A DNA stretch of 64,000 nucleotides from Tachypleus tridentatus (lineage: Eukaryota; Arthropoda; Merostomata; Xiphosura; Limulidae). The notes under the pieces are model-generated. The model had not been told where the DNA came from. It was given only the letters and a program-made list of their open reading frames with translations, and did no database searches. Shown here in pieces: positions 22,283-35,150 of this stretch. Made by a program: the position numbers and the translations under genes. Location of the stretch: positions 43,310,035 to 43,374,034 of the forward strand of contig NC_134831.1 of the NCBI RefSeq assembly GCF_004210375.1. Reading direction: 5' to 3'. Position 1 is the stretch's first letter. Each line of letters opens with the position of its first letter.

Positions 22283-22529
22283 TTTTATAGAGGTAACATA
22301 ACATCTCTACCATGCAACAGAAAGAATAAACTTACCTGAATAGACTCATTTTTAGCACCTTTACATGCCGGTAATAACAAAGGAACCTGCTCATCCCAAG
22401 TTCTCTGATCTTTCTTACAGTATTGAGGGATCATGTCTAACATAGTTCTTTCGAATCTTTCTAATAAATCATTAACAGTGCGTCATAGGCTGTAGTTACG
22501 ATTTTTCTTACACCTAGTAACTTGTAAAC

Positions 22530-22718
22530 TTATTTCATTAACTTAGATATGAAGTTAATATCTTTGTCTATCAGCAAATACTGTAATGAACAATGTCTAG
22601 CTACTATATTATTTACAAATGCCTTGGCGCTTGTTTCTGCCTTCTGATCAGGTAAACATATTGCCTCAGAAAATATAGCCAGGTAATCTACGGCTACTAA
22701 GACATTTTGCTTCTGCAT
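22530..22718 (-). pseudogene. Gypsy integrase core fragment
   Basis: A 62-codon open piece contains the first catalytic Asp region (VAVDYLAIFSEAICLP) and ends near the second (LLIDKDINFISKLMK), the position of the SD-x-G-x-x-F motif. It is part of the larger remnant. Confidence 0.8.
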
Positions 22719-23886
22719 AATACGTAGGCAATAAGCCTGATATAAACTGGAAAGGTCTGGTTAACCGTGGCATACTTTGTAAGGAAGCATTCCTCAGGTG
22801 TAGGATCGTTTTCCGTTTCTGACATTCAATGCAGGAACTACAACAATCTTTAATGTCTTTCCTGATAATTAGGCCAACAAATCATTAACTTATTCTGTTT
22901 TATGTTTTTGCAACACCTATATGTGATGTTAACAGCGTTTCATAATGCGTTTTTATAACAGTAGTTTTAAGTTATGTGGTGCAACTATTTGCAATGACTT
23001 GTCGTTATCAACATAAGATATCTGAATCTAACGTGTATCCTCTATCTCTTTTTGTATTACTCTATTTCATAAGGCGTACATCTTTCTTCTACTCACGTGC
23101 TGTAAATTTCAAATTACTTCCAACTTATCCTCATTTTTAAGTTTTACACCTTAAATTTTGTAGATCGTCTGTTTTGCTTTAATTTCTGCATTTCTTATTC
23201 TAATTCTGCTCAGAGCATCGACATTAGCATGCCTTCTATCTGGTTTATGTATTACTTCAAACTCATAATCCTGTAACAGTAATGAATCTCGCTAACCCAG
23301 AGGAGGTATCTTTTAATGTCATTAACCATTTCAATGGTGCAGGTATGTAATAATAGTGAACTTCCTACAATACACATAAAAAGGGAAGGTTTAAATTACA
23401 TGCACTACAGCTGAGCATTCCGGTTCCGTGACTGAAAAATTTATTTCAGCTTTTTCTAACTGTCTACTGTGGTAAGCTATAGGATGCTCTTTTCCGTTTT
23501 CATCTAACTATGATAATACTGCACCTTTAGCAAATCCTGAAGCATTTGTGTTTAAAATAAATTATTTATTGAAATATGGGTAACTTAGAATTGGTGATTT
23601 AATAAAGTATCTCTTGATTTTTCAAATGCGTCCTGCATTTTGCCTGTCTATTGGAATTTTATTTCTTTTTAAGTTAATTCGGTAAAGGGTTCTGCCAGCA
23701 ATACAAAATATGATTTAAACCCTCCATAAAAGCCTACAAATCCTAAGAATGCACGAATGTCCATTGCGATTTTGGCACTGAACCTATTTTTGAGGTCAAG
23801 CTTTACACCATCTGCAGTTACCAAATGACCTAGATATTCTACTTTTTTATTACAAAAACTGGCATTTACTTGGTTTAACTTTACGT

Positions 23887-24096
23887 TTACTTTCTGTAAC
23901 CTATCGAAACATGCCTTAACCTTTCTAAGTGTTCTTCAAAACGTGCAGCGAACCCCATGGCATCAGCCAAATAACAAAAGCATTCCGAATCTTTTAAGCC
24001 TAACAATACAACATTCATTAATCTTTGGAATTTTGAAGGGGCATTGCATAAGCCAAAGGACATTATATTAAACTGATATTTGCCTGGAGGTAACAC
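23887..24096 (-). pseudogene. Gypsy reverse-transcriptase fragment
   Basis: The open piece carries QFNIMSFGLCNAPSKFQRLMN, the diagnostic palm motif of Ty3/Gypsy reverse transcriptases. It is followed by YLADAMG in place of the YxDD box, so the active site is lost. Confidence 0.88.
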
Positions 24097-24566
24097 AAAA
24101 GCAGTTTTATTTTTATTTTCCTCTTCTATCTCTACCTGCTAATACCCATTTTGTAAATCCATAGATGAAAAGTAGTAGTTACTCTTACCAAATCTATCTA
24201 ATGTTTCTTGAATATTAGGTATTTGGAAGATCAGATACCTTTGATTGTTACACCGTTCACTGTTCTAAAATTCACACAGAATTTTAATTTTCCGTCCTTT
24301 ATAGGAACTAATACAATTAGAAATACATACGGACTACTACTGTCTTCTTCTAATTCTTGTTCAAGCATCTCTTTTTACACATTATTTTAATTCTATCCTG
24401 TGCTACACTGCGCTGTAGACTTATTGTCATTTAACACTATTTTGTGTTTAACAATGTTTGTACAACCATTAGGGTCGTTCGCTCCTGCAAATATATCTTT
24501 ACATTCTTCTAGCAATGTTACGAAACCTCGCTTATATCTCTTTTCTACATTTTCTAAGATAGAATC

Positions 24567-24803
24567 TCAATCTGTCTGACTTTGTTGTGCCTGTTTCTTG
24601 ATATTTCTAACATTATACTGTCTCACTGCAGCAAACCTTTTACTGCTGTTATCCTCACCTACTACTATATATTTAGGTAGTATTACTTTTTCTTCATTTA
24701 CATCTAACAGTTTTATACGCACTGTGTCTCTTTCGGGCACTTCACTAATACAAGTAGCTAAATAAATTCCTGCTTCTGCTATCTCAACAGGTTCAATTAA
24801 CAC
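24567..24803 (-). pseudogene. Gypsy pol linker between protease and reverse transcriptase
   Basis: VEIAEAGIYLATCISEVPER followed by a beta-rich KLLDVNEEKVILPKYIVVGE stretch is the pattern found after the aspartic protease in this retrotransposon group. Confidence 0.65.
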
Positions 24804-25146
24804 TTCTTCATTACACTTGAAGTTATCTACTTTAGATTAAAAAATGAATTGCCTTCTCACAGACACTTCAGTTACTTTGACTAATCATACAGGTACTCTT
24901 TCTTTAAAACACTCCTGTTGGGATGCTCTGTTACTTATGTTAGGTGTAAGTGTAGTGTCATCTGAGGGATTTGAATTTCTACTTCCCAAGTATTATTTAC
25001 TAACCCAGTCTGCCTTACTTTACCATCACTTCTGCTAGGCTTATTTTTTTCCTGTTTATTTTAATTCATTGGTTTTTCTTTTGAACACCTACTATCTCTA
25101 CCTCTCCGAACACGTTGTGTATCATTACGCTCTACAAGACTAATGC

Positions 25147-25420
25147 TTTGTTTTGATTTGAATTTCACGCAAAGCTACTCGAGGGCTATCTGCGCTAGCC
25201 GTCCCTAATTTAGCAGTGTAAGACTAGAGGGAGGGCAGCTAGTCATCACCACTCATCGCCAACTCTTGGGCTGCTCTTTTACCAACGAATAGTGGGATTG
25301 ACCGTGACATTATAACGACCCACGGCTGAAAGGACGAGCATGTTTGGTGCGACCGACATTCGAACCCGCGATCCTCGGATTACGAGTCGAACGTCTTAAC
25401 CCACTTGGCCATGCTGGACC
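25147..25420 (-). repeat. SINE family A with perfect 12-bp target-site duplication
   Basis: Reverse copy flanked by caagactaatgc at 25135-25146 and 25421-25432. Inserted at the 5' end of the Gypsy remnant. Confidence 0.95.
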
Positions 25421-25432
25421 CAAGACTAATGC

Positions 25433-25941
25433 ATTGGTACTTTTATGCGTTAGTCAGCAGGAAGGTATCATTTATCTTAACTGTTGCACGTAAGTCTGAA
25501 AGTTCAAGCTTTTGAAAACTTAAGATCTCCGTTTCTATTCACAGCTTACCACAGGTAAAGGATATTTCAGTGTCATAAATCCTTAAAAAATCCTGTCCTC
25601 TGTAAGATTCAACAATCAGTATGTGTATGTAAATGCTAATATTGTTGTTTTAGCTGAAATTTCTAGAATATCGCCTCACCCTTATAAAACGTAACAAATA
25701 CAGTACGCCAAGAGACAGTCGGTATTATTGGTTTGCTCTTAATAATATATAATGAACCTCGAAAGCTATTACTGTGATTAGCATTTATCAGTTGGGAGCT
25801 TCAGATATCGAGCAGAAGCGTTTACAGATTTCGAACATAACATTTAACTTCAGGGAATTAACATCAAACATTACTATTCTAACGAAGACGAAAAAGTCAT
25901 ATACGAATAACGAAGACCTACCTAGCACCCATTTTAGGTGA
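25433..25941. other. Non-coding
   Basis: May include further decayed Gypsy 5' sequence on the minus strand, but no motif is recognisable. Confidence 0.4.
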
Positions 25942-26063
25942 GTCCCACAAGTGGTAAAGCGGTATGTCTACGGACTCGCACCGCTTAAAACCTGGTTTCG
26001 TTACCGGTGGTGGGCAGAGCGCATATATCCCATTGTGTAGCTTTGTGCTTAATTCTGCAGAAA
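25942..26063 (+). repeat. SINE family B
   Basis: Head acaagtggtaaagcggtatg, B-box region ggtttcgttaccggtggtgg, tail cccattgtgtagctttgtgc. Confidence 0.88.
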
Positions 26064-26394
26064 CAAAACCTTTAAGTGGATTATACTAATATCGTGAACC
26101 ATTGATAAGATATCCAGTTCTAGGCCAGATAGAAGAATCAATATTTTTTGTAAGTTAGTAAAACTTTTGTATATAAATTATTATTTGTAATAAACGTTAT
26201 TATAAATTGTATTATTGTTTGTATATTTAAATATATTTGTTTTAAGAAAGAAAACTATGTGTATCAATCTTGTTAGTAAATATCATAAATTTAATACACA
26301 TTAACATTTAATTAACGTTTAAATTTAAATTATTATCTAACTTAGTTTCAGGCTATTTAAATTTTAAATACGTAACATACCACCTTTAGTCTTG

Positions 26395-26511
26395 TGTGTG
26401 TGTTTTCTTATAGCAAAGTCACATCGGGCTATCTGCTGAGTCAACGGAGGTGAATCAAACTCCTGATTTTAGAATTGTAAATCCATGGATTCACCGCTGT
26501 ACCAGCGGGTG
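26395..26511 (-). repeat. SINE family C
   Basis: Reverse copy: tgtgtgttttcttatagcaa, then cacatcgggctatctgctga, B-box region, and head ending at gtaccagcgggt. Confidence 0.9.
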
Positions 26512-26684
26512 ACCCTTTACTCCTGTGTTTTATTTAAAAATTCCATACTTAACCAGTGTTATATACACCCAGAGTCAAGGACGAATGCAATTTTTATAAC
26601 ATCTTTTGTACTAAGAAGTAAATATCAAGTTTGTTTGTTTTTCGAGTGGATGGAATTCTCTCTCATAAAGAGCGTTACCCGTGG

Positions 26685-26880
26685 TGGGTTTTGTTTAGAA
26701 TTAAGCACAAAGCTGTACAATAGGCTATATGTGCTCTACCCACCACGGGTATCAAAACCTGGTTTTTAGCAATGAGTCAGCAGACATAACAATGATGTGC
26801 CACTGGGGGTGGGGATATCTGTAGTGGGCAGGGCATAGATAGCCCATTATGCCGTATTGTGCTTAACTCTAAACAAAGAA
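26685..26880. repeat. Back-to-back inverted SINE family B copies
   Basis: A reverse B copy (26685-26813) is followed directly by a forward partial B copy (26814-26880). The forward piece starts within the B-box/tail region (tatctgtagtgggcagggca) and keeps the tail tgtgcttaactctaaacaaa. Together they make an imperfect palindrome with arms of about 65 bases. Confidence 0.85.
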
Positions 26881-27383
26881 ATAAATCTGTTAAAGGGACT
26901 GAAATTCTTAAACAATATAACCCTCATATTAATATAAATTATAGTACAGGATTTATTTTCATATTTTATTTCTGTGCTATGTATCCCTAGTCCGTATTAA
27001 CAATACAACATTTTATAATAATTGTAAATAAAAAAAGTGTGTACATTTTGAAACTAATATCACTGTTAAGTGATATTTGTGTTTGACTAAAATGTTGTTG
27101 TATCTGCAAATTTGCACTTCTTCAAAGTTTCTGTGTATAACTGTTATAGACAAGAGATTTGAAGTGGTGAGAAAGTCTCAAGGCCTTAGTCTTGACATTA
27201 TATGTCTTGCTTTAGGTTCCACACTAGCCACTTTTTGTTTTAACACAGTACCATGTTTATTAGTGTGCCATAAATTATTATATTTTTGTCTTAATTGTGT
27301 CTGTGGACAATGAGTTTCTCAGTTAGTTACTTTCTAGTATACCTAATCTGACCAGTATAATCAACTATACATATTTTTTTGTT

Positions 27384-27572
27384 TTCACACAATGGCCCAG
27401 AGAGATACCCAACGTTGAAAGAGGCAAATGGGATCCCTCTTATAGGACTTTAATATGCCCAGATCATTTTATTCCAGGCTGCATTAACAGGACAAATTAG
27501 AGCACAACACTGTGGGAACATACAGTGCCAACAATCTTCACATTCCTAATACACATCCAAAAAGTTTTTAAG
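27384..27572 (+). pseudogene. THAP zinc-finger domain, C-terminal half
   Basis: The frame starting at 27384 reads a conserved Trp (KWDPS), then ICPDHF, the C-x2-H of the C2CH finger, then after one in-frame stop TVPTIF, which matches the AVPTIF box that closes THAP domains. The N-terminal Cys pair was not found and may be on a separate exon or lost. With the transposase remnant 0.8 kb downstream on the same strand, this is best read as the DNA-binding domain of a THAP9/P-element-type transposase. Confidence 0.75.
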
Positions 27573-28329
27573 TTTTACTAATATGTTATGATTTGTATTA
27601 GAGTGATTAGAAGTAAACTGTTTTTGTAGTGTAACGTGATATAGAACTAATTTGATTTCACATCTTTGTAACATTGTGCATATCCTACAGTTCAAACACT
27701 ATATGTTTTTTTTTTTGTATTCCACTAAAACAATATTTACTATTGTCTCATAAATGTGCCACTGATGATATGACTAATCAATCCATATGGAAGAAGTGAT
27801 AGCTAATGAAACATACCACTACAAAACAGCTTCTAAATAAATATCTCTGTTAATTGAATATAATAGCTGGAAATTTAAATTATTTTAAAGCATAACATGA
27901 TAAATACTACCTGGTTAAAAAAACATAAGAACAGATTTGACCACTTATATCATTTGAACAATTAAAAAAAAAAAGATGAACCATGTTCATATATACTGAA
28001 ATAGACATTTTTTTATTCCTATAATTTCCATTACAATTTATATAAATAATTTCATGACAGATAAGGAAAAAATATTTGTCTCTGCCTCTCTCAAACACAA
28101 TTTCCCCCTATGCATTAAAAGTAAAATTGAATGTCAACATAATTCATAACCAGTTGTTTACACTTTAAGCATACAAATGAATCTATGTTGTGTCATCTAT
28201 TCTCATGAAAGGTTGTGATATAACTTGTATGTATTGAATAGAATTACTGCAACATGAGTAATAATGATATTTTCCAAGTAGACTTGATATAATGTTAATA
28301 ATTTTGTAATTAAAATTTGGAACAGAAAA

Positions 28330-30690
28330 ACCCAACAATGAAAGCTGTGAGCTATGAGAGTTCCATTAAGCACAGTTTATGGAGCTGTTGAAACACATCC
28401 AGTAAAGTGACACTTAGAATCTACACAGAGACAGACTTGCTCTTCATCACCTCAGTTATTAATAGAGGGCAATGTATGGTTCACCAAGAACATTACAGAG
28501 AAAGCTGGACAAATTTTTGAATACCCATATAAACCTAATATTCAACAAAGGAAGGGACGAAGACTAAAAAGAAAAGGTTGAACATTTGTCATGTGTTGTT
28601 AATTTGCTGTGCTGAGGTTTCGAAGTCCAATTTAGAGAGATTTTGAAATGAAATTATAATGAGTTTTTTGGCAAAGAAAGAAAGTAACAATTTAATGAAC
28701 TTATCTAAAAGCAGTTAAAACATATGCTGTAACTCTATAGTTTTATTCCTCTAAAGCATATGATTTTGTTAGGAAAATATTTGACCTTTCTCAACCACAC
28801 TTTAAGTCAATAAGATCACGCTGTAGTAAAATAAATGGGTAACCTTGTTTTACCAAGGGTTGCCTTTGCAGTCCTCTGAAAAAGAATTGGACAAGCCCAC
28901 CAGAAAGGGCATAAAAGTATATGTGTATTAATGCTGGATAAAATGGCCATAAGGAGACACACTGAATTTATTAATAACAAGTATTGCAGTTTTGTAGATG
29001 TTGGCAATAAATAATATGATGATGATTCTCTAGTTGCAAAAGATACTTTTATTATCATAACTGTTTCAGTTAATGATTATTGGAAAATACCTGAGATAAT
29101 TCTTAGTAAGTGGGCTTACAGATTAAGAGTTGGTCAATATTGTGATTGAGTCTCTTCATTGGTTATATAGTGTTGATGTTACAATGCAATCACTTACATG
29201 TGATGGCTCTTCTGTCCATTTTATGATGATGAAAGTGCTGGGTGCAAATTTATGACTTGAAAGTTTGAAGCCATGCATTCCTCATTTGTCTGGCCCAAGC
29301 AGGTTGGTTCATGTAATAGTTTATCAATGCCATGTGCTTAAACTGGTAAAGAAATGATTTGCAGAAGGTGGTACATTTTCTGATATGCATGATTAAGTTG
29401 CACAGTGATCATACATTGAGAAGTTGCATAAATTACAGGAAACAGAAGGACTTTTGCTAAGAAAAAGTTAAAAAATTTTCATTTACAATGGAAAAAGAAT
29501 ACAATGAAGGTTAATCTTACTGCTCAGGCCATAAGTTAAAGTGTTGTTAATGCACTACAGTGCTGTGACATAGTAAGCACCTTTCACATTTTAAGGGTTC
29601 AGAGGGAACTATAGGAAGAAAAATTTGATTTCATTTTTGATATTTTAAGCTCTTAAAAACCCTCTTGGAAAGGAAAGTGAAGCTCCAATGGGTATAACAG
29701 ATATTAACAACTAGATGGGAAGTACTTAAGGAAACTAAGAATTACATCATGTTTTTGGAAGATAAATTAAGTAAAGCAGTTGTTAAAACTGGTTTCTTTG
29801 TTTGTATTGAAAGTGTTAAGGGTGTGTTTCATGATAATGCAGAAGGTTCAAGTCCATATATAAGGTATTTATTGAACTACAAAATGAGTCAGGATCAACT
29901 TGAGTTATTCTTTTCAGCTATCCTTGTTAAAGGTAGCTTCAGTAACAACCCCACTGATCAACAGTTCATGGCTGCATACAAAAGGCTACTTTTACATCAC
30001 AATATAGTAGCAGACATTGGCAATTATACACCCAACAACATAAACATTCTTACTGTGCTATCAGATATTAGTATTGTAGCTGTTCCTCCAACAATTAATG
30101 TATGTTCAGATATTTCAGTCATCAGAAAATATGACCTACTTTATCAAAAGTCGGTCATAAATGGGCATGATTATGCTGAAGTACCAAATTTAATAAACTG
30201 TCTTTTTACAAGGAGATATCAATGTTCTATATTGCATGGTATAAAGTTTGAATGGTTAGCAAAAAAACTAGAAAGCTTGTTTTGTGTGTACACATTGTCT
30301 GATAAAAAAAGAGAAAAGCCTTTGTACTTATAAATGATAGAGAGGCTTGGAAAAGGTATCTTCAAGTGTTGTAAAAATGTGTGAGGAAACTGAAGAATGT
30401 GTTCATCATTTATTAAAGTCTACATCTGATAACCTTCCATAATCAAATTGTATTTTGTCTCTGATTTCATCTGGTGTACTCTCCAATCTTTCAAATGTGG
30501 ATCTGATTCTAACACTTAATGATCACATTTTTGATACTCTTGTTATCAACAACCATTCACATCTCTGGTAAAAGTTATTCCTGAATTCTTTCTTAAGATA
30601 ATATTACACTATCTAGGTAAACAGTTCAATGATAAACTAACAGGATGAAACATAAGTTGAGAATTGTCAGAATTAATTTTTTTTAAGCAC
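28330..30690 (+). mobile_element. Decayed P-element/THAP9-like transposase
   Basis: Fragments in all three frames keep the order of THAP9/P-element transposases. They are a basic linker (QQRKGRRLKRKG, about 28,530-28,580), SSKAYDFVRKIFDLSQPH (28,747 on), a catalytic-region block with CDGSSVHFMMMKVLGANL (29,199 on), YIEKLHKLQETEGLLL (about 29,414-29,460), WKKNTMKVNLTAQAIS (about 29,489-29,540), then the open C-terminal piece at 29,749-30,333. MCEETEECVHHLLKSTSD follows (about 30,378 on), then a last block ending near 30,690. Numerous stops and shifts exclude an active enzyme. Terminal inverted repeats were not located. Confidence 0.82.
29749..30333 (+). pseudogene. Open C-terminal segment of the P-element/THAP9-like transposase
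   Basis: This is the longest open frame in the window at 194 codons. It contains YLLNYKMSQDQLELFFSAIL and NNPTDQQFMAAYKRLLLHHN, the conserved C-terminal block of THAP9/P-element transposases. The upstream catalytic sequence is in another frame and interrupted, and the sequence past the stop at 30,331 continues the family in a different frame, so this is a fragment. A domesticated role would need transcript evidence. Confidence 0.8.
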
Positions 30691-30702
30691 AATACATTTA
30701 AT

Positions 30703-30925
30703 CTTCAGATACACACTGTATGTGTTTAAAATCAATACAGGTAGTCTTGAGATACACACTGTGAGCATTTAAATTTTATAAAGGTGCTCTTTAGATCCAT
30801 ATTGTATGTGTTTAAAATCAATACAGGTAATCTTGAGATACATACTGTGAACATTTAAATTTTATAAAGGTACTCTTCAGATCCATATTGTATGTGTGTA
30901 AAGTCAGTGCAGTTAATCTTGAGAC
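30703..30925 (+). repeat. Tandem repeat, 43-bp unit in 86-bp dimers
   Basis: tgtatgtgtttaaaatcaat recurs at 30717 and 30803 and, diverged, at 30889, with a spacing of 86 bases. Each dimer contains two related 43-base halves starting cttcaga/cttgaga. Confidence 0.85.
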
Positions 30926-31209
30926 AAGTGATGAAGACCAACTGATCATTACTAAATACTTCAGTTTGTTAACAATTTCTGTCTTCTAATAAAACACATT
31001 TGTATTGTTATCTTATGATACTTTTAAATTTTAATTTATAGACACAGATATTTTCACAGATTGTAATAAAAACAAAAGCACTGTCTCATTATCAAATCAT
31101 ATGTCACATTCATTAAGTTAAAGTAAATACACTTTTAAACTCTAATTCAGAACACAAATGCTTACCCTATTACAGTCCCAAAACAAGTAAAAATGATTGC
31201 TCTCATTTA
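30926..31209. other. Non-coding, AT-rich
   Basis: Nothing recognised. Confidence 0.55.
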
Positions 31210-31310
31210 TGCCCCATAGTGATACGTCTGTGGACTTACACCGCTAGAAACTGGGTTTTCATACATGGAGTGAGCAGAGTACAGATAGCCGTTTGTGCAG
31301 CTATGTATAT
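31210..31310 (+). repeat. SINE family B, diverged
   Basis: atagtgatacgtctgtggac, gctagaaactgggtttt, agcagagtacagatagcc and a decayed tail are in B order. Confidence 0.75.
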
Positions 31311-34300
31311 AAAGACTAGGTAACAACTTTCTTTCACAAAACGAACATTTATCTTAGTTAAGACCCATTTCATTACATCATAAAAACAAACAAACTTTAT
31401 TCACTAAACATGTAAAATCCAGTGTTTTTAACTGAAAGGTCACCAAATTATTATTAACTACTAACTATTGAAGTTTGCATAAAAGTTGAATTACACATTT
31501 AATTTAAAAATAAAAACATACAAGAAAAATTCAATGATTCATTTGTAATGCTAAATTATTTATTATGGCATTTAACACTTTCCGTTCATTTATGTTCAGA
31601 TAAGATAGAATTAAAACTGTTTCCATACAAAATAAAACTACAGTGTTCACACATATAAGTAATGTTAAATTTCAAGAATAATAAAAAGAACAATTTAATA
31701 AATAAAAATATATATGATGCATTATTCTGTGGCTTTTTTGTTTTATGATGATAGCATATTTTTTCCAACTAATGGTATGTAGCAGCCAATCCATATATAC
31801 GAGCACGTGGGAATTTCAGCAAGAAGCAGAAATAAGCAAGTTAATTCACCTACATCTTGTATCCAACTCCACAGTTAGAATAACTGCCCACCACATTCTT
31901 CTAAAGAACTTTAAAATTCCAGAACTACAGATTATGAACACATTACTTTTTATAAAGCCTCTCCATTTTCAATGATTCTTAACATTAAATAACACAAGCT
32001 GATCCATGTTTTCATTAATATGATGAATCACAAATTTTCAATGTTTTTACTTTATTTTACTTGAAATGGATTGTAATGTTAAACTAAGTAAGTTTTGAGA
32101 CATATGTCTTTGTGTACATGTGTAGTTCCAAATATTTTAGCTTGTTTATAGAAAAGTTTCCTTTTACCATATATTAGTTTGTAATGTGACAACATACTAA
32201 TCTTGAAATAGATGCTGATGTAAAATTATATCTCTTTTGAGAAATTTGTGAACATGACCTGAGTATTTTAGTTTGTTTATGACAAAGTTTCCTTTTAGCA
32301 TAGATTAATTGACAACATATTACTCTTGTAGTTTTATTAAAACAAGGTTGTATTAGTATTTATTGTTGAAAACTTGAATTAATGTGATAGTCTATCCTTC
32401 AAAAAACAACAATAGGTAAAGACCTTATTTGTTTCTAGGTGTTGTAAAGTATAACATACAAATGGAAACACAAAATAAATATAGAAATTGTTTTCAAAAT
32501 CTTTCTATCTAAACTTTTAAGTTTTTAAACTTCGGTTATTAGGAAAACAAATTAACTCTGGATTTTTTATTTTATTTTTCACATTCCCCTTTCATCTATT
32601 GTGACTGAAAATTAGAGGTTTGTAAAAACAAAATTACATTTTAGGTCTATCTTTTACATGCCTCTGATTTTGAGACACAATGAACAAATTAAGAGATAAA
32701 TGGAGAAGATAAAACATCTGCAGTTTACTTGTTTTATATCAATGTTTAACTTACAATATTTCAGTGGCCTACAAAATTTAAATTATTGTATTACATGTGT
32801 AGATAATGTTTTATAGAAACTTTGTCTCTCACCGTCCAGCCAAAACGGTGAGTTCTGATATTGAATAAAAACTTGTTGGACTCTGACATATAAATATTCC
32901 TAATTCTTATGTGCAGTATATGCACAGTTTTAATTTTAAGTACTTTCTAATTCATTTCTAAGGGAATATATCTATGTTTTCCTTTTATTTATCTAAATAG
33001 TTGCTGTTATACTTGTTATTTTAATTTTATGCTGTGGTAGTTTATTTCTTCATTTTTACTTCAATATTAAATTTTTAAATATTAATGAAAGATAAACTCT
33101 TTTTCATTTGTGTAAAGCATTGAGTATTGTTTGATCTTGATTTGATAATTTTGTGGTAAACTTATAATGTATAATGAAATAAAACCAACTACATCACATA
33201 TCTGTGTATTGTGCTGTTAATCAGTGTAACTTGACATAAAAGCCAGGTTTTACATATGCTTATTAACAAAATACAATCACATACCAAATAACCTGCCAGC
33301 CCACTTTGCTGGGGTAAATTATCATAGATTATGTGAAGGTGTGCAAACAATAATTATTTTTGGTTGAATAATTAAAAGTCAGAAATGTATAATCAATATG
33401 AGAAAGCAAGGGAGTTTCACAGCAAAAAGAAAATAACGTCACTCTCAAACTGTATTTATGACAGGTGGCTTTAGATATTTGGAAATTATAAAATAAATTG
33501 TGTATTTAGGTGAATTTTACATTTTTTTAACACCAGAAACTTCAAAAAACATTTTATTACAAACTAATTATATTGGAACTAAGCATCAAATATGCACAAA
33601 AAGAACAGATCTGTAGCAATGAAAATCCTCTTAGGGTAAGTGTTACAGTATTACAGTAAGAGTAAATCGAATTTCAACTTTCTCCTTATTTTAGTGTCTT
33701 CCCTTTTTTTGTTGTTGTAAATTTTTAGGTGTTAAAATTTATAAAACCATGAAATTAGAAACAATATTATAAAACCTGGGCCAAAAATAAAATAAAATTG
33801 ATTAGTAAATCTAATTGTCTTCCTGAGGATAAAATTAACAATTTGGGTGCACTTCTGCCTTGCTTTAGTAAACACAAATGTTTGTACATTAATGTTGTTC
33901 TTAAAAATTGTCATTCTTTCACAATATCCAGATTCTTAAAAAAACTATTTTTTTTACTTGAAAACAAGATTGTATGCTTTGGCCAAAACGTCTTCCAGCA
34001 ATTATAGGGAACAGCTATAATAAGGGCAAAAGCAAGGCTTTCTATAATATTCATACATATAGATGTATTGAAGACAATGATGAACAGCAGGATAATGGCA
34101 GCAAAAATGAACATTTGACCAGTGTGTTTAAAGCAACAAACATTTAATTCTTGAACTTTACGAAAGTAAATATTTCACCATCAGCAAATTATATTGAATA
34201 GTGTAATATATTAGGTATAGAAATTGATGAAGTTCAAAATTTTATGAATGAACCCACAACTTTAAATAATAACATTGCTTTGCTACAATTACATATGGTT

Positions 34301-34618
34301 TGAATAACTTATATAATATTGTTACAATCTTTGCATTATCCAATTATTTTTGTTTGTTTTTATTAACTGACTACATCTGTTTTTTCTGTAACTTATATTT
34401 CTTTAAATGTTTGAGTTTTATAAATTTTTATGTTTAATATTTTACCCTCTTCAATATAGCTTGCTGAGGAATGAACATATATATATATTCTGAAATGTTC
34501 AAGAATTAAATGTTTGTTAGAGTAAACATAAGTGTCAAATGTTCTTTATTACTCCCATCATTCTACTGTTCATCATTAAACTTTGATTCCTGTCAAATAA
34601 ATCTGTTATTTGTTTTCA
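31311..34618. other. AT-rich non-coding stretch
   Basis: No SINE, no recognisable transposon and no convincing gene. The short open frames (such as 31,586-31,768 and 33,732-34,114) occur on both strands and look random. Confidence 0.5.
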
Positions 34619-34705
34619 AGATATTTTTCTATAAAATTCGGCTTTCTTGATACAGCAGAAGATATTTGTCTATAAAATTCAGCTTTCTTGATACAGCAGA
34701 ACATA
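34619..34705 (+). repeat. Two tandem units of about 45 bp
   Basis: The segment containing ctataaaattcggctttctt and gatacagcagaa is repeated once with two or three changes. Confidence 0.85.
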
Positions 34706-35150
34706 TTTATCCAGTAGAACACTCTGGAATAATATTATTTTAATAAAAATAAAGCACATTATTTTATATACATGTAATGATCATTAAACAAATGTTCAAT
34801 CTTATAATTTTCAATAAAACATTTAATATTTAAGTGATAAACTTTCTGTTTCTAAATGCAAGTATTACAGATAAGTATGTTATAGTGATTACTACATTGA
34901 GCTTATTATATACACTTGAATTTGTTCATGATCACAAGGTTTTGAGGACAAAGTTTGTTCAGTCTTTTTTTTTTGTCACAAATTATGTTTCTCCTACCTT
35001 ATTTTGAGCACTGTTTGTTTAAATTTACAATAAGTTCAGAGTTCTTGCTATAGATTACAGGATTAATTTTTTTCAGTGGAATTCTGAAACAATTTAGGCA
35101 TTACCTGGGAGGGCTTTCCAAATGTTTGTGCATACTGATATTGTGGTTAT

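Larger units (their letters stand above)
20800..25130 (-). mobile_element. Decayed Ty3/Gypsy-type LTR retrotransposon (pol region)
   Basis: Reading the minus strand from 25.13 kb downward, pieces appear in Ty3/Gypsy order. They are a linker after the protease (24,567-24,803), reverse transcriptase around FGLCNAPSKFQRLMN with a corrupted catalytic box (YLADAMG where Y-hydrophobic-DD is expected; 23,887-24,096), an RNase H-like stretch (about 23,200-23,560), integrase core (DYLAIFSEAICLPDQKAETS; 22,530-22,718), and an integrase C-terminal region (KLAKLCKGPFRVPKQTNSVN; about 21,830-21,960). An acidic tail follows near 21,350-21,480, beyond a SINE. Many stops and shifts interrupt it. LTRs were not identified. 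Family A (21,555-21,823) and family B (22,153-22,282) SINEs are nested inside. Confidence 0.85.

Noticed and set aside
30711-30925. Possible SINE in the 86-bp repeat
   Set aside because: No A/B box; simple two-level tandem repetition explains it.
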